A stretch of DNA of 64,000 bases from Paenibacillus dendritiformis (GTDB lineage: Bacteria > Bacillota > Bacilli > Paenibacillales > Paenibacillaceae), in the NCBI RefSeq assembly GCF_015845845.1, contig NZ_LDIG01000171.1:1-64000 (forward strand), given 5' to 3'. Position numbers and translations under genes: made by a program. Below, piece by piece: positions 9,422 to 19,492 of the stretch (its first letter is position 1; the number at the start of each line of letters is the position of its first letter). The notes beneath the pieces are model-generated. The model was not told the origin of the DNA. It searched no databases and saw only the letters and a program-made list of their open reading frames with translations.

Positions 9422-10858
9422 TTGAAAAAAATACATGCGCTATTCATCGCCGCCGCTTCGCTGCTGCTCGCCGTTACCGCCCTGTGGGGCTGGGCGAACA
9501 GCTATGCTTCGCAGGACCGCATTCCGCCGGAGGTCCGGCTCTCTTCCTGGGAAGTGGGCGGGATGTCCTTTGCTGCCTTTCGCGAGGAGCTGAATCGGCG
9601 GCTGCGGCAATTGGAAGCGACGCCGGTGGAGGTCGCCTTCGGCTCCAGCGGGGTGGCTCCGGTCAAGACGACCTTGTCCGAGCTCGGGGTAACCTATGAC
9701 GCCAAGCCGTTCTTGGCCGCGCTGAAGCCTTTGCAGGAAGGTTCTCTCTGGGAACGGATAACGGCAAGAAGAAGCTTCAATAAGGATTGGGATCTGCAGT
9801 TTCATTGGAAAGAGGATGTATGGAAGGAACGGTTTACGCCGGGCTGGGAGACGGCAAGCTTCGGGAAGCCGGTCAATGCCTCGCGCGAGATTACGAAGGA
9901 TGACCAGGTCGTCTATACGCCGGAGCGGCAAGTCTACCGCATCGATCGCATGCAATTGGAGCAGTTGATACGGGCCGCCATTCCTCCGGTCTGGTATGAA
10001 GGAGGACCCATCCGCATCGAAGCCCCATTGGTGCTGACCGATCCGCCGGTAACAGTCGCCTCCCTGAAGGCGGAAGGCATCGAGCGGAAAATCATCGAGT
10101 TCTCGACCGGCTTCGCCAAATCCGAGGATGGGCGCACGCATAATGTCGTATCGGCCGCAAAAACGATCGACGACATGATATTGAAGCCCGGCGATATTTT
10201 CGATTACGACAAAGTCATTGCGGAGACAGAGAAAAAGTACGGCTTCAAGGAAGCCCCTGTCATTTATAACGGGAAATTGGTGCCTGGCATCGGCGGCGGC
10301 ATCTGCCAAGTATCGAGCACGCTCTACAATGCGGTGCTCCGGACGGGACTGGAAATCGTCGAACGGCGCAATCATTCCCTGCCGGTCTCGTACTTGCCTC
10401 TGGGGCTGGACGCAACCTTCTCCCAGGGCTATATCAATTTCAAATTCAAAAACTCTACCGGCAAACACCTCCTTATCCGGACGGAGACCGAAAACGGGCG
10501 CTTGACAATTAAATTTTTCGGCACGATGGATAAGAACCTCGCCTATAAAATGGAGACGAAAACCGTCAAGGTCCTGGATCCGCAAGTGAAGTACGTCAAA
10601 AACCCGCATCTGACTGCGGGCACGCAGCAGGTGCTGCAGCAAGGCAAAAAAGGCTATGTCGTCGAATCGTACCGCATTAAAATGGTGAATGGGAAAGAGG
10701 TAGAGCGCGAGCGCATCGCCATGGACACCTACCAGCCTCAACCGTCGCTGATCGCCGTGAACAACGGCAGCGGTACCGTTCCGGCGAAGCCGAAGACCGA
10801 GAAGGAACCGATTGTGGAGGATGGAATCAACGGGCCTGATTTCAAGCCGAATACATAA
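9422..10858 (+). CDS. VanW-family exported protein
   Basis: A 478-residue protein with a signal anchor at ~1-27, then an N-terminal domain of the peptidoglycan-binding-4 type (~35-200). A VanW domain (~215-345) carries the typical GGGICQVSSTLYNAVLRTGLEIVERR run around residue 290-315. A basic, extracellular tail of the G5-like type follows. The start is TTG 9422 with AGGAGGC eight bases before. VanW proteins occur in vancomycin-resistance operons and widely in Firmicutes as cell-wall or spore-associated proteins; their chemistry is not established. No van genes are nearby. Confidence 0.85.
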   Translation: MKKIHALFIAAASLLLAVTALWGWANSYASQDRIPPEVRLSSWEVGGMSFAAFREELNRRLRQLEATPVEVAFGSSGVAPVKTTLSELGVTYDAKPFLAALKPLQEGSLWERITARRSFNKDWDLQFHWKEDVWKERFTPGWETASFGKPVNASREITKDDQVVYTPERQVYRIDRMQLEQLIRAAIPPVWYEGGPIRIEAPLVLTDPPVTVASLKAEGIERKIIEFSTGFAKSEDGRTHNVVSAAKTIDDMILKPGDIFDYDKVIAETEKKYGFKEAPVIYNGKLVPGIGGGICQVSSTLYNAVLRTGLEIVERRNHSLPVSYLPLGLDATFSQGYINFKFKNSTGKHLLIRTETENGRLTIKFFGTMDKNLAYKMETKTVKVLDPQVKYVKNPHLTAGTQQVLQQGKKGYVVESYRIKMVNGKEVERERIAMDTYQPQPSLIAVNNGSGTVPAKPKTEKEPIVEDGINGPDFKPNT

Positions 10859-11195
10859 TCGGAGCTGTTCCCGCGGAGCAGGCCGCTCGGATGTCTTGCG
10901 AGCATACGGACGGCATGCAATACAGCCTTGGCCGTACGGGGCCAAGGCTGTTCCCTGTTCAAGATGCTGTTTCTTATGGGTCGCCCGACCGCCATGCGGT
11001 GAGCGCCGCCTCTTCATAAGAATGAAGTTGGATCCGGATACAAGGCGATAGCTTGAGTCGCCGCCATACCCTCTAGTCGGTCGTCCTCCTATGCGGCCCT
11101 TCCGAAGATGGATAGGCCAGACTGTTCAGTTGCGCCGGAGTCGGAACCGGTCAACGCAAAAACAAAGCGGACAATCGACAGGGCGGAACTTTGCA
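10859..11195 (+). terminator. intergenic region with terminator-like hairpin
   Basis: The convergent space between the VanW gene and kamA holds an 11-bp perfect stem (10923-10933 with 10940-10950). The sequence after it, TTCCCTGTTC, is only weakly T-rich, so termination strength is uncertain. I see no gene or other signal in the remaining ~240 bases before kamA. Confidence 0.5.
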
Positions 11196-12371
11196 TTACG
11201 CATCCCTCTTCGTTCGACGCTGCGGCATGTCCGGCAGCGCATTGACGGACACGACGTCCTCAATCTTCTTCACCGGCGGCGTCCAGAACTGCTCGTTCCC
11301 CGGCAAATCATCGAACCAGGCCGCGTCGTCCGGACAATCGAGCACCATGAAGCGACCGTAATGGTTGTCGCGGGATTGATGATATTTCAGATACGCCTTG
11401 CCGTTTTCGATCGCCAGAATCTCGATCTTCCCTGACGTGTGGCTCATCGAGAGGCGGACCCGCTTCCCTAAGCCGGATGTCTTCGCCTTCGCTTCCTCCA
11501 CCAGACGGTACACATCCTTCAACGGAAGCACGAATTCGCTATTCCCCGCAACCGGGCGATTGATGAAGAAATAATATGGCGTCACGCCTGCCCAGGACAG
11601 CTTGTCGAGAAGCTCGCCGAGCACACCGGCATTATCATTGATGCCGCGGAGAACGGGCGTCTGATTGACGACGATGGCGCCGGCCTGATGGAGCGCTTCG
11701 AAGCCCCGCTTCGCCTCCGCCGTAATCTCGCGCGGATGGTTAATATGAGCCATCACATAGATGCGCTTGTCGGCCGAGGAGAACTCGCGGATCGTCTCCA
11801 GCAGCGCTTCGTCTTCATAGATTCGCATCGGATTGAATACGGGCATCTTGGATCCCAGGCGGATGATTTGCACATGCGGGATGGCGCGAAGACGTTCCAG
11901 AATCATTCTCAGCTTCGGTGTCGCGAGGATGAGGCTATCCCCGCCGGTTAACAGGACATTGTTGATTTCGGGGTGCTCGGCAATATAGGCCAAGCCGGGA
12001 TTGACATCAGACATTGCTTCTTTGACATCGTTGCGGAAGAGGCGCTTGCGGAAGCAGTATCGGCAATAGGCGCCGCATACCTCCGACACAATTAACAAGG
12101 CGGTGGTGCCATACTTGTGCTGGCAGCCGGGGACGACATAGTTGGTGTCCTCATCCGAGGCATCCCAACGGCCGTACTCCTGCAATTCACCCGTGTTCGG
12201 AATCACTAGCTTCCGAATAGGGTCATCGGGGTCGTTCCAATCAATGAGGTTCAAATAATAGTCATTTACACGAAAGACGAACTTTTCCGTGATTTGCTTC
12301 AGCCGTTTCCTCTCCGTCTCGGGTATCTGCGTGATCTTCTCGATGTCGGTAACGTACTTCGGCATAGGCAT
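11196..12371 (-). CDS. kamA: KamA-family radical SAM aminomutase
   Basis: Likely lysine 2,3-aminomutase or a close relative that shifts an alpha-amino group to the beta position using SAM, an Fe4S4 cluster and PLP. From ATG 12371 (behind AGGAGGG, six bases spacing) the protein has 391 residues. The radical SAM cysteines are C99, C103 and C106 in CGAYCRYC. LTGGDSL follows, and HTSGKIE near residue 325-331 carries the probable PLP lysine. It is shorter than clostridial KamA (~416) and longer than EF-P aminomutase EpmB (~340). No efp, epmA or lysine-fermentation genes are nearby, so the true substrate (lysine, glutamate or other) is open. Confidence 0.82.
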   Translation of the reverse strand: MPMPKYVTDIEKITQIPETERKRLKQITEKFVFRVNDYYLNLIDWNDPDDPIRKLVIPNTGELQEYGRWDASDEDTNYVVPGCQHKYGTTALLIVSEVCGAYCRYCFRKRLFRNDVKEAMSDVNPGLAYIAEHPEINNVLLTGGDSLILATPKLRMILERLRAIPHVQIIRLGSKMPVFNPMRIYEDEALLETIREFSSADKRIYVMAHINHPREITAEAKRGFEALHQAGAIVVNQTPVLRGINDNAGVLGELLDKLSWAGVTPYYFFINRPVAGNSEFVLPLKDVYRLVEEAKAKTSGLGKRVRLSMSHTSGKIEILAIENGKAYLKYHQSRDNHYGRFMVLDCPDDAAWFDDLPGNEQFWTPPVKKIEDVVSVNALPDMPQRRTKRDA

Positions 12372-12385
12372 GGACATCCCTCCTG

Positions 12386-12399
12386 TATACAATTGTATA
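12386..12399. promoter_or_regulatory. palindromic operator candidate in kamA leader
   Basis: A perfect 14-bp palindrome TATACAATTGTATA lies between the kamA -10 box and its Shine-Dalgarno site. This position suits a repressor site. I cannot name the regulator. Confidence 0.45.
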
Positions 12400-12423
12400 G
12401 GCCAATGAAAGCGCCTTCCTGTA

Positions 12424-12452
12424 ATTATACAACAAGTAACATATGGTGACAA
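12424..12452 (-). promoter_or_regulatory. sigma-A promoter of kamA
   Basis: On the minus strand the -35 box is TTGTCA (12452-12447) and the -10 box is TATAAT (12429-12424), with exactly 17 bp between them. The predicted transcript would start near 12417, about 45 bases before the kamA start. Confidence 0.7.
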
Positions 12453-12516
12453 ATGAAGGTCTTGTTAACATTTACGTTCAAGTCCCGCCAATTGATGCCA
12501 GTTCTTCTTCGGCTCG

Positions 12517-12601
12517 GTACCCTCTTGAAGGCTCTTTTAGCCAGTATCCCATCCCGTCAGTACCCTTCAGAGGCTCTTTTGGCCAGTATCCCATCGGGGC
12601 A
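12517..12601 (-). repeat. two ~43-bp repeat units, inverted orientation
   Basis: Units at 12517-12553 and 12560-12595 differ at few positions. Read on the minus strand each contains GATGGGATACTGGC followed by AAAAGAGCC. The start-to-start distance is 43 bp. They are related to the direct-orientation series at 12727-13050 through the core GGGATAyTGsCyAAAAG. Confidence 0.7.
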
Positions 12602-12726
12602 GAATGCCCTTGCTGTGCAAGACTGTTTGAACGACCGCCTTTATATTACGCTAGAGTCCGACTTGGCCTGTTGCCATCGGGGTGCATCGCAAGATAAAAG
12701 GGAGGAATTGCGTGCTGAAGATCAAT

Positions 12727-13050
12727 CCTGACTTATGGGGATATTGCCTAAAAGGGTTCGGTTCCTACTATATATATCTGACCTAAGGGGATCATGCACA
12801 TAGTGCGCCCTACATAGAGAAACCACACCTGAACGTTGGGGATATTGTTCGTAAGGCATGCCGCATACACCTTCTTCTGAGCTTAAGGGAGAATGCTTGT
12901 AAGGGAGTGAGTACACAGGGCTTTAGAGGGGATGAAGCTAAGGACCTAGATTATCTATTCCTGCTCATTTCTTCCCTACTCATTTCTCCTCGTTTCTGAG
13001 CTTTGGGGAGACTGGCTGTAAGAAGAAGTTTTCATCTATTCACATTCCTG
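12727..13050 (+). repeat. degenerate ~50-bp tandem repeat array
   Basis: Units start with CTGA at 12728, 12778, 12829, 12877 and 12996, with a partial unit near 12920 and a possible one at 13082. Each continues as roughly CTTAnGGGGATATTGC and often ends in GTAAGGG. The first four are spaced 50, 51 and 48 bp. The region (12453-13310) has no credible gene: short open frames lack ribosome binding sites and coding bias. A weaker possible unit lies at 12676-12705. Confidence 0.65.
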
Positions 13051-13171
13051 GAAAAGATTGCGCACAGCAATCAAACCGCATCTGAGCAAAAAGGGAGAGA
13101 TATCTCTTCGGGCTTTTCCCAGCAACTCACAGAGAACAACACGCGGCAGCCGAGCCCGTCGGCACATAAAT

Positions 13172-13201
13172 GAGGCCCCTGCCGCATCTGGCAGGGACCT
13201 C
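13172..13201 (-). terminator. probable terminator of the arg operon
   Basis: A 12-bp stem with one mismatch (13172-13183 with 13190-13201) lies about 110 bases past the argH stop. On the minus strand it is followed by ATTTAT, a modest T-rich tail. Confidence 0.55.
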
Positions 13202-13310
13202 TCGAATCACTATGGCATGCGTCAGCGCCTCACGGGACGCTATTAACGCATGCCCAGCGTTTTAACGGACAGGGCCCATTTTCAGGAACCAATGTGCCCG
13301 ATTTTAGCCG

Positions 13311-14723
13311 TTACGCATTCGGCTGCTTTTCCTGCACCCAGGCCGCCGTCTTCGCCGCGGCTTGCTCGGCGCGGGCGATCGCGGCCTGCACCTGGCCGGT
13401 CGCGGTGCCGCCGTAGACGTTGCGGGCGTTGACCACGTTCTCCGGCTGCAGCACCGTGTAGATGCGCTCGTCGAACAGCGGGGAGAATTGCTGAAATTCT
13501 TCCAGCGACAGATCGAGCAAGAACTTGTTCCGCTCGATGCAGTAGAGCACCGTTTTGCCGATGACTTCATGCGCCTGCCGGAACGGCAAGCCTTTGTTCA
13601 CGAGGAAGTCGGCGATGTCGGTCGCGTTGGAGAAATCCTGGCGGACCGCATCGGCCATCCGGCCGCGGTTGACCTTCATCGTGCCGATCATCGGCGCGAA
13701 CAGGCGCAGCGCTCCATCGAGCGTGTCGACCGTATCGAACATGCCTTCCTTGTCTTCCTGCATGTCTTTGTTGTACGCGAGCGGCAGCGCCTTGAGCACC
13801 GTCAGCATGCCGACGAGATGCCCGTACACGCGTCCGGTCTTGCCCCGCACCAGTTCGGCCACATCCGGATTTTTCTTCTGCGGCATAATGCTCGAGCCCG
13901 TGCAGAACGCGTCGTCCAACTCGATGAACTGGAACTCGGTGCTCGACCAGAGCACCAACTCCTCGCAGAGGCGGGACAGGTGCATCATGATGAGCGACGC
14001 GTTCGAGAGGAACTCGACGATAAAGTCGCGGTCGCTCACCGCGTCGAGGCTGTTTTCGTATACGCGGTCGAAGCCGAGCTGCTCGGCCACCAGATGCCGG
14101 TCGATGGCGAAGGTCGTTCCCGCCAAGGCGCCGGCGCCGAGCGGCAGCACATTGATCCGCTTGTAGCTGTCAATAAGCCGCTCGATATCGCGCTCGAACA
14201 TCGATACGTACGCCAGGAGATGATGGGCGAACAGGATTGGCTGCGCCCGCTGCAAATGCGTGTAGCCCGGCACGATCGTGCCGATATTTTCCTTGGCCTG
14301 CTTGATCAGTGCGTTCTGCAGGTCTGCCAGCAAGCCGACGAAGGTGACGACATGCTTGCGCAAGTACAAATGCATATCGGTCGCCACCTGATCGTTGCGG
14401 CTCCGTCCCGTATGCAGCTTCCCGCCGACCGGGCCGACGATCTCCAGCAGCGCTTTTTCGATATTCATATGGATATCTTCATCGGATACGGAATATTCCA
14501 TCTCGCCGGTCCGAATCCGGTTCAAAACTTGATTCAATCCGTCCTTGATGGTCTCAACATCGTCCTGCGGCAAAATTCCGCAGCGGCCCAGCATCGTGAC
14601 ATGCGCGAGGCTGCCCTGAATGTCTTCTTCTGCCATCAATTGGTCAAATGAGATCGAGGCCGTATATTGTTCCACCAACTCGTTCGTCTGCTTCGTGAAC
14701 CGGCCGCCCCATAATTTGCTCAC
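13311..14723 (-). CDS. argH: argininosuccinate lyase
   Basis: The last step of arginine synthesis: argininosuccinate to arginine and fumarate, in the cytosol. The 470-residue protein has the fumarase/aspartase-superfamily signature [12 protein letters not shown] and the N-terminal KLWGGRF typical of ArgH. The start is GTG 14723, behind GGAGGGGG; an in-frame ATG 26 codons upstream would add a low-complexity leader that homologues lack. It is the last gene of the arg operon, 112 bp after argG. Confidence 0.97.
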   Translation of the reverse strand: MSKLWGGRFTKQTNELVEQYTASISFDQLMAEEDIQGSLAHVTMLGRCGILPQDDVETIKDGLNQVLNRIRTGEMEYSVSDEDIHMNIEKALLEIVGPVGGKLHTGRSRNDQVATDMHLYLRKHVVTFVGLLADLQNALIKQAKENIGTIVPGYTHLQRAQPILFAHHLLAYVSMFERDIERLIDSYKRINVLPLGAGALAGTTFAIDRHLVAEQLGFDRVYENSLDAVSDRDFIVEFLSNASLIMMHLSRLCEELVLWSSTEFQFIELDDAFCTGSSIMPQKKNPDVAELVRGKTGRVYGHLVGMLTVLKALPLAYNKDMQEDKEGMFDTVDTLDGALRLFAPMIGTMKVNRGRMADAVRQDFSNATDIADFLVNKGLPFRQAHEVIGKTVLYCIERNKFLLDLSLEEFQQFSPLFDERIYTVLQPENVVNARNVYGGTATGQVQAAIARAEQAAAKTAAWVQEKQPNA

Positions 14724-14835
14724 CCTGTTACCCCCTCCACCTTGCTTGCGTTGCAGACCGGCATTCCGTGCCTGCGGCAAGCGGCGGCAGCTGCCGTGCA
14801 CAGCTGCCGAGTCCCGCCTGCCTGTTCCGTGCCGT

Positions 14836-16092
14836 CTATGGTTCCAGCTTCGCTCCGTGCACGCTCGCGCCGTGGACGCCTGATGCGACCTTCAGCCGCA
14901 GCGCGTTCAGATGAATGAAGCCGGTCGCGTCATTTTGATCGTAAGCCTGGGTCGGATCGGCTTCCATCGTCGCGATATCCGGATTGTACAGGCTCAACGG
15001 ACTCTGCACGCCAGCGCCGATGACATTGCCTTTGTACAGTTTCAGGCGGACCGTGCCTGTCACATGCTTTTGGCTCTCGTCTACGAGCGCTTGAATCGCA
15101 AGCCGCTCCGGCGCGAACCAGAAGCCGTTGTACACGATCGAGCTGTATTTCGGAATAAGCGAATCACGCAAATGCATCACTTCGCGGTCCATCGTGAGCG
15201 ACTCCATTTTCCGGTGAGCGGTGAACAGAATCGTTCCTCCCGGCGTCTCGTATACGCCCCGGCTCTTCATGCCGACGAAGCGGTTCTCGACCATGTCGAC
15301 GCGGCCGATGCCGTGCTTGCCGCCAAGCTCGTTCAGCTTGTTCATCACCTGCAGCGGCGTCAGGCGTTCTCCGTTGACCGCGACGCAGTTCCCCTGCTCG
15401 AACGTCAATTCAACGTACTCGGCTTCGTCCGGCGCATCTTCCGGGGCCACGCTCAGCACGTACATGTCCTTGTTGCTGTCGGCAGCCGCGTCGAACCACG
15501 GATCCTCCAGCATGCCGCTCTCGAAGCTGATATGAAGCAGGTTGCGATCAGTCGAGTACGGCTTCGCCGCCGATGCCTGGACCGGAATGCCATGCTTCTC
15601 CGCATAGGCGATCATCTCGGCGCGGCCCGGGAATTGGGCCCGAAACTCTTCGGAGCGCCATGGGGCAATCACTTCGATGTCCGGCGCCAGGGAAGCGACA
15701 GCCAGCTCGAAGCGCACCTGGTCATTGCCTTTGCCCGTCGCGCCGTGCGCGATGAATTTGGCCCCTTCCTTGCGGGCGATCTCGACCATGCGCTTCGCAA
15801 TCAGCGGACGCGCGATGCTCGTGCCGAGCAAATATTGGCCTTCATACAGGGCGCCCGCCTGGAACATCGGATAGATGAAATCGCGAGCGAACTCCTCCTG
15901 GAGATCATCGATATATACTTTGGTTGCGCCGGTCGCGATCGCTTTCGCTTCGAGGCCGTCCAGCTCTTCCTTTTGGCCCACATCCGCGGTGAACGCGATG
16001 ATTTCGGCGTCATAGGTTTCTTTTAGCCAGGTTAAAATGACCGACGTATCGAGGCCGCCCGAATACGCCAATACGATTTTGATCTTTTCCAC
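14836..16092 (-). CDS. argG: argininosuccinate synthase
   Basis: Joins citrulline and aspartate with ATP to give argininosuccinate. The 418-residue protein opens with the ATP pyrophosphatase loop [10 protein letters not shown] (residues 9-18) and carries the family segment [13 protein letters not shown]. The start is GTG 16092 after GGGGGAG. The C-terminus ending [12 protein letters not shown] is slightly longer than B. subtilis ArgG. It lies between argF and argH in the same direction. Confidence 0.97.
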   Translation of the reverse strand: MEKIKIVLAYSGGLDTSVILTWLKETYDAEIIAFTADVGQKEELDGLEAKAIATGATKVYIDDLQEEFARDFIYPMFQAGALYEGQYLLGTSIARPLIAKRMVEIARKEGAKFIAHGATGKGNDQVRFELAVASLAPDIEVIAPWRSEEFRAQFPGRAEMIAYAEKHGIPVQASAAKPYSTDRNLLHISFESGMLEDPWFDAAADSNKDMYVLSVAPEDAPDEAEYVELTFEQGNCVAVNGERLTPLQVMNKLNELGGKHGIGRVDMVENRFVGMKSRGVYETPGGTILFTAHRKMESLTMDREVMHLRDSLIPKYSSIVYNGFWFAPERLAIQALVDESQKHVTGTVRLKLYKGNVIGAGVQSPLSLYNPDIATMEADPTQAYDQNDATGFIHLNALRLKVASGVHGASVHGAKLEP

Positions 16093-16157
16093 TTCTGTCT
16101 CCCCCGTTCCTCTTCGTCCCGTTCCTGCAATGCTGTCCCGGCTTCCTGGCTATCCAA

Positions 16158-17108
16158 TTATCCCATCAAAGCCGCCAAGATGGCCTTCTGTGCATGGAGG
16201 CGATTTTCCGCCTCGTCGAAAATAACCGAATTGCCGCCGTCAATGACGCCCGCGCTTACCTCTTCGCCGCGATGCGCCGGCAGGCAGTGCATGAAGATGT
16301 AATCCGGCTTCGCGTAGCGCACGAGTTCCTCGTTCACCTGGAAGTTTTTGAACGCTTGCTCCCGCACCTTCTGCTCTTCCTCGAAGCCCATGCTTGCCCA
16401 CACATCCGTGTAAATGACATCCGCATCCGCCACCGCTTCGGCAGGCTCCTGGGTGATAAGCAGTTCCGCTCCGGTCAGGCCCGCCTGCTCCTTGCATTGG
16501 ACAATGACATTCGCATCCGGCGCATAGCCTTCGGGCGAAGCGACCGCCATGTTGACGCCCAGCTTCGCGGCGCCCATCATAAGCGAGTGCGCCATATTGT
16601 TGCCGTCGCCGATATAAGCGACCTTCAAGCCGGCCAGACGGCCTTTATGTTCGAGGATCGTCTGGTAGTCGGCCAGCACCTGGCACGGATGGCTCATATC
16701 CGTCAGTCCGTTGATGACCGGAATCGTCGCGCTGCGCGCCAGATCAATGACCGTGCGATGGGCGAACGTCCGAATCATGATGCCGTCCAAGTAGCGGGAC
16801 ATCACCTGCGCCGTATCCGAGATCGTCTCCCCGCGTCCTAACTGCAGATCGTCTTTGCTCAAAAAGAGCGCATGGCCGCCCAACTGGTACATGCCCACCT
16901 CGAAGGAGACGCGCGTCCGGGTGGACGACTTCTCGAAAATCATGCCAAGCGTCTTCCCAGCCAACGGCCGGTACGCCTCTCCCGCCTTCTGCTTGCGCTT
17001 CAGTTCGATCGCCAAATCGATTAGGTATTCAAGCTCTTCCTTCGTATAGTCAGCCAGCGCGATGAAATCGCGTCCGCGCAAATCAATTTTCGCCTCTGTC
17101 AAAGTCAT
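16158..17108 (-). CDS. argF: ornithine carbamoyltransferase
   Basis: Forms citrulline from ornithine and carbamoyl phosphate. The carbamoyl-phosphate loop SSTRTR is at residues 61-66, and the ornithine/catalytic motif HCLPAHRGEE is near residue 274. The length of 316 residues is normal for the family. The biosynthetic rather than catabolic role follows from its place between argD and argG; no arcA or arcC is present. Confidence 0.96.
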   Translation of the reverse strand: MTLTEAKIDLRGRDFIALADYTKEELEYLIDLAIELKRKQKAGEAYRPLAGKTLGMIFEKSSTRTRVSFEVGMYQLGGHALFLSKDDLQLGRGETISDTAQVMSRYLDGIMIRTFAHRTVIDLARSATIPVINGLTDMSHPCQVLADYQTILEHKGRLAGLKVAYIGDGNNMAHSLMMGAAKLGVNMAVASPEGYAPDANVIVQCKEQAGLTGAELLITQEPAEAVADADVIYTDVWASMGFEEEQKVREQAFKNFQVNEELVRYAKPDYIFMHCLPAHRGEEVSAGVIDGGNSVIFDEAENRLHAQKAILAALMG

Positions 17109-17227
17109 AAGCCACCTCCGGGTTCCGTGTTGTTGCGGCGGTTCGCCGCGAATCTATTCCTGTTGCGTCTTCAGTGAACCGAAGCGCCGGCCGCAAGCGC
17201 CCGGCAGGCTCCGGGTGTGCTATTGAT

Positions 17228-18430
17228 TTATACGAGCGCCTTGGCCTGCGAACGCGCCTCCAGCACTTGGTGCAGAATCGAGACCGCCTCATCGATCTCC
17301 TCCGTCGTGACGAGCAGGTTCGGCAGCAGCCGAACGACGTTCGGACCGGCCGTAATGACAAGCAATCCGGCGGCGCGGGCGGCTTCCACGATGTCCGCAG
17401 CCGGCTCGCCGCATTCGATGCCGATAATGAGCCCCAAGCCGCGGACATCCTTTACGACCGGGACGTCGCTCAGCTTCACCTTCAGCGAGTTCAGCAGATA
17501 CGCTCCGCGCTCTCCGGCCCGCTGCGCGACCTTCTCCTCGATCATCGTCTCCATCGTGCCGATGACCGCGGACATCGCGAGCGGGTTGCCGCCGAAGGTC
17601 GAGCCGTGGCTGCCGGGACCAAATGCTTCGCGCAGATGCTCCTTGGCGAGCATCGCGCCAACCGGGAAGCCGCTCCCCAGCCCCTTCGCCACGGTGAATA
17701 TGTCGGGCTCAAGCCCGTAATGCTCGTGCGCGAACAGCGCTCCCGTGCGGCCCATGCCGGTCTGCACCTCGTCGATGAGCAGCAGCAGCCCATGCTCGGC
17801 GCACAGCTTCGCCACTTCCTGGGCGAAGGCCGCCTTAATCGTATGCACGCCGCCTTCGGCCTGCACGATCTCCAGCATGATAGCGGCGGTCTTCTCGTTC
17901 ACGGCCGCCCGCAAGCTGTCGATATCGTTGAACGGCACATAGCGGAAGCCTTCCGGCAGCGGGTGAAAGCCATCCTTCACCTTATCCTGCCCCGTCGCCG
18001 TCAGCGTCGCCAGCGTCCGGCCATGGAACGACTGCTGGAACGTAATGATCTCGTAGCGTCCGCTCTTCGCCACCTTGGCGTGATAGCAGCGGGCCAGCTT
18101 GATGGCGGCCTCGTTCGCCTCCGCTCCGCTGTTGCAAAAGAAGACCGCGTCCGCGCATGTATGGTTCGTCAGCCATTCGGCCGCCTGCTCCTGCTGAGGA
18201 ATGCGGAACAGGTTGGAGACATGCCAGAGCGTATCCAATTGCTCCTGCACGCGCGCCTTGACCCGCGCCGGCACATGCCCAAGGTTCGCGACAGCGATGC
18301 CGCTCATGAAGTCCAAATAGGAGTTGCCCCGATCATCCCACAATCGGCTGCCGCTTCCTTTCACGAGTGTGATTGGATAGCGCGCATAGGTTGGCAATAA
18401 TGATGGTGTTATATGATCCGCCTGTGTCAC
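17228..18430 (-). CDS. argD: acetylornithine aminotransferase
   Basis: A PLP enzyme converting N-acetylglutamate semialdehyde to N-acetylornithine. The 400-residue class-III aminotransferase has IDEVQTGMGRTG (219-230) and the PLP lysine K249 in TVAKGLG. The start is GTG 18430, which overlaps the argB stop by four bases (GTGA), so translation is probably coupled. Downstream, 119 bases separate it from argF. Confidence 0.96.
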   Translation of the reverse strand: MTQADHITPSLLPTYARYPITLVKGSGSRLWDDRGNSYLDFMSGIAVANLGHVPARVKARVQEQLDTLWHVSNLFRIPQQEQAAEWLTNHTCADAVFFCNSGAEANEAAIKLARCYHAKVAKSGRYEIITFQQSFHGRTLATLTATGQDKVKDGFHPLPEGFRYVPFNDIDSLRAAVNEKTAAIMLEIVQAEGGVHTIKAAFAQEVAKLCAEHGLLLLIDEVQTGMGRTGALFAHEHYGLEPDIFTVAKGLGSGFPVGAMLAKEHLREAFGPGSHGSTFGGNPLAMSAVIGTMETMIEEKVAQRAGERGAYLLNSLKVKLSDVPVVKDVRGLGLIIGIECGEPAADIVEAARAAGLLVITAGPNVVRLLPNLLVTTEEIDEAVSILHQVLEARSQAKALV

Positions 18431-19284
18431 TGTACTCCCTCCTTATCCTCTTCCTGCACGATTCGCGTGCCGATGGTCTCGCCGCTCATCAGCCGGCGCA
18501 ATATTCCGGGCTCCGCTCCGTCCGCGATGACGACTTCCTTCACGCCGCCCGCCATACACTGCATCGCGGCGAGCACCTTCGGAATCATCCCGCCGAAAAT
18601 CTCCCCGCTCCCGATCATCTCCTCGATCTCCTCGGTCGAGACGACGGGGAGGACGGTGCGGGCGCCGTCGTTCATCTTCATAATTCCCGGCACGTCGGTA
18701 ATGACGATGAGCCGTTCCACGCCAAGATGCGCGGCGACCGCGCCGGCCGCCGTGTCGGCGTTAATGTTGTAGCGCTGTCCGCCGGAATCGAGTCCGATCG
18801 GCGCGATGACCGGCATATACTGCCGGCTGATCAGCGCTTCTACGAGTTGGGCGTTCACCTGAGTCACGTCGCCGACGTAACCGACTTCCGCCTGGTTGGC
18901 GACCGGCCGGGCCTGGATGAGCCCGCCGTCCGTTCCCGACAGGCCGACCGCACGCGCGCCCGTCCCTGTCAAGCGCCGGACAATCTGCTTGTTGATCTGT
19001 CCGGCCAGCACCATCTCAACGACGTCCAGCACGGCCTCGTCCGTCTTGCGCAGTCCGCCTACGAACTCGCTCTCGATGCCGAGCTTGTCGAGCATCGCCG
19101 AGATCGCTGGACCGCCGCCGTGCACGATGACCGGCATCGTGCCTTCCGCCTGCAGTTGCGTCAACTGCTGATAAAAGGTATCGGGCAGCGCAGCCAGGGT
19201 GCTGCCTCCGCATTTCATAACGAATCGTTCCGTCCGTACGAAGCGCTTCGTCTCGGTTCCCTGCTCCTCAGACAACGTGTGCAA
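18427..19284 (-). CDS. argB: acetylglutamate kinase
   Basis: Phosphorylates N-acetylglutamate, the second step of the pathway. The kinase fold begins at RFVMKCGGSTLA and includes VHGGGPAIS. I choose TTG 19284, preceded by GAGAGGGGG at good spacing, giving 285 residues. The frame stays open another 43 codons upstream but without a ribosome binding site. The 208-base gap to argJ is the longest in the operon and holds no gene. Confidence 0.94.
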   Translation of the reverse strand: MHTLSEEQGTETKRFVRTERFVMKCGGSTLAALPDTFYQQLTQLQAEGTMPVIVHGGGPAISAMLDKLGIESEFVGGLRKTDEAVLDVVEMVLAGQINKQIVRRLTGTGARAVGLSGTDGGLIQARPVANQAEVGYVGDVTQVNAQLVEALISRQYMPVIAPIGLDSGGQRYNINADTAAGAVAAHLGVERLIVITDVPGIMKMNDGARTVLPVVSTEEIEEMIGSGEIFGGMIPKVLAAMQCMAGGVKEVVIADGAEPGILRRLMSGETIGTRIVQEEDKEGVQ

Positions 19285-19492
19285 GGTCCATCCCCCTCTC
19301 CATCGGGAAGCTAATCTCTCTATCGGTACGGCATTTGTATGGCGGGAGATCCGCACGTCTTGAACGAATCTTCCGGCAGTACGATGCCGCATTATTTCTC
19401 TCCTGTGCTCCACATCCGGGAGCGCATGGCATTCAGCCCTTCTCGTTCCTTAGCGGGGTGAATGATTCATCCCGTCAAATATCCAACGGCAT

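Noticed and set aside
12443..12731. Short plus-strand frames in the repeat region
   Set aside because: No ribosome binding site, and two overlapping frames cover the same repeats; the repeat structure explains the DNA better than coding.
12517..13050. CRISPR array
   Set aside because: Units are degenerate throughout, there is no alternation of constant repeat and unique spacer, and no cas genes are present.
13362..14651. Long plus-strand frame opposite argH, and similar ones opposite argG, argD, argB, argJ
   Set aside because: All mirror highly conserved arg genes, lack ribosome binding sites and show His/Arg-rich antisense composition.
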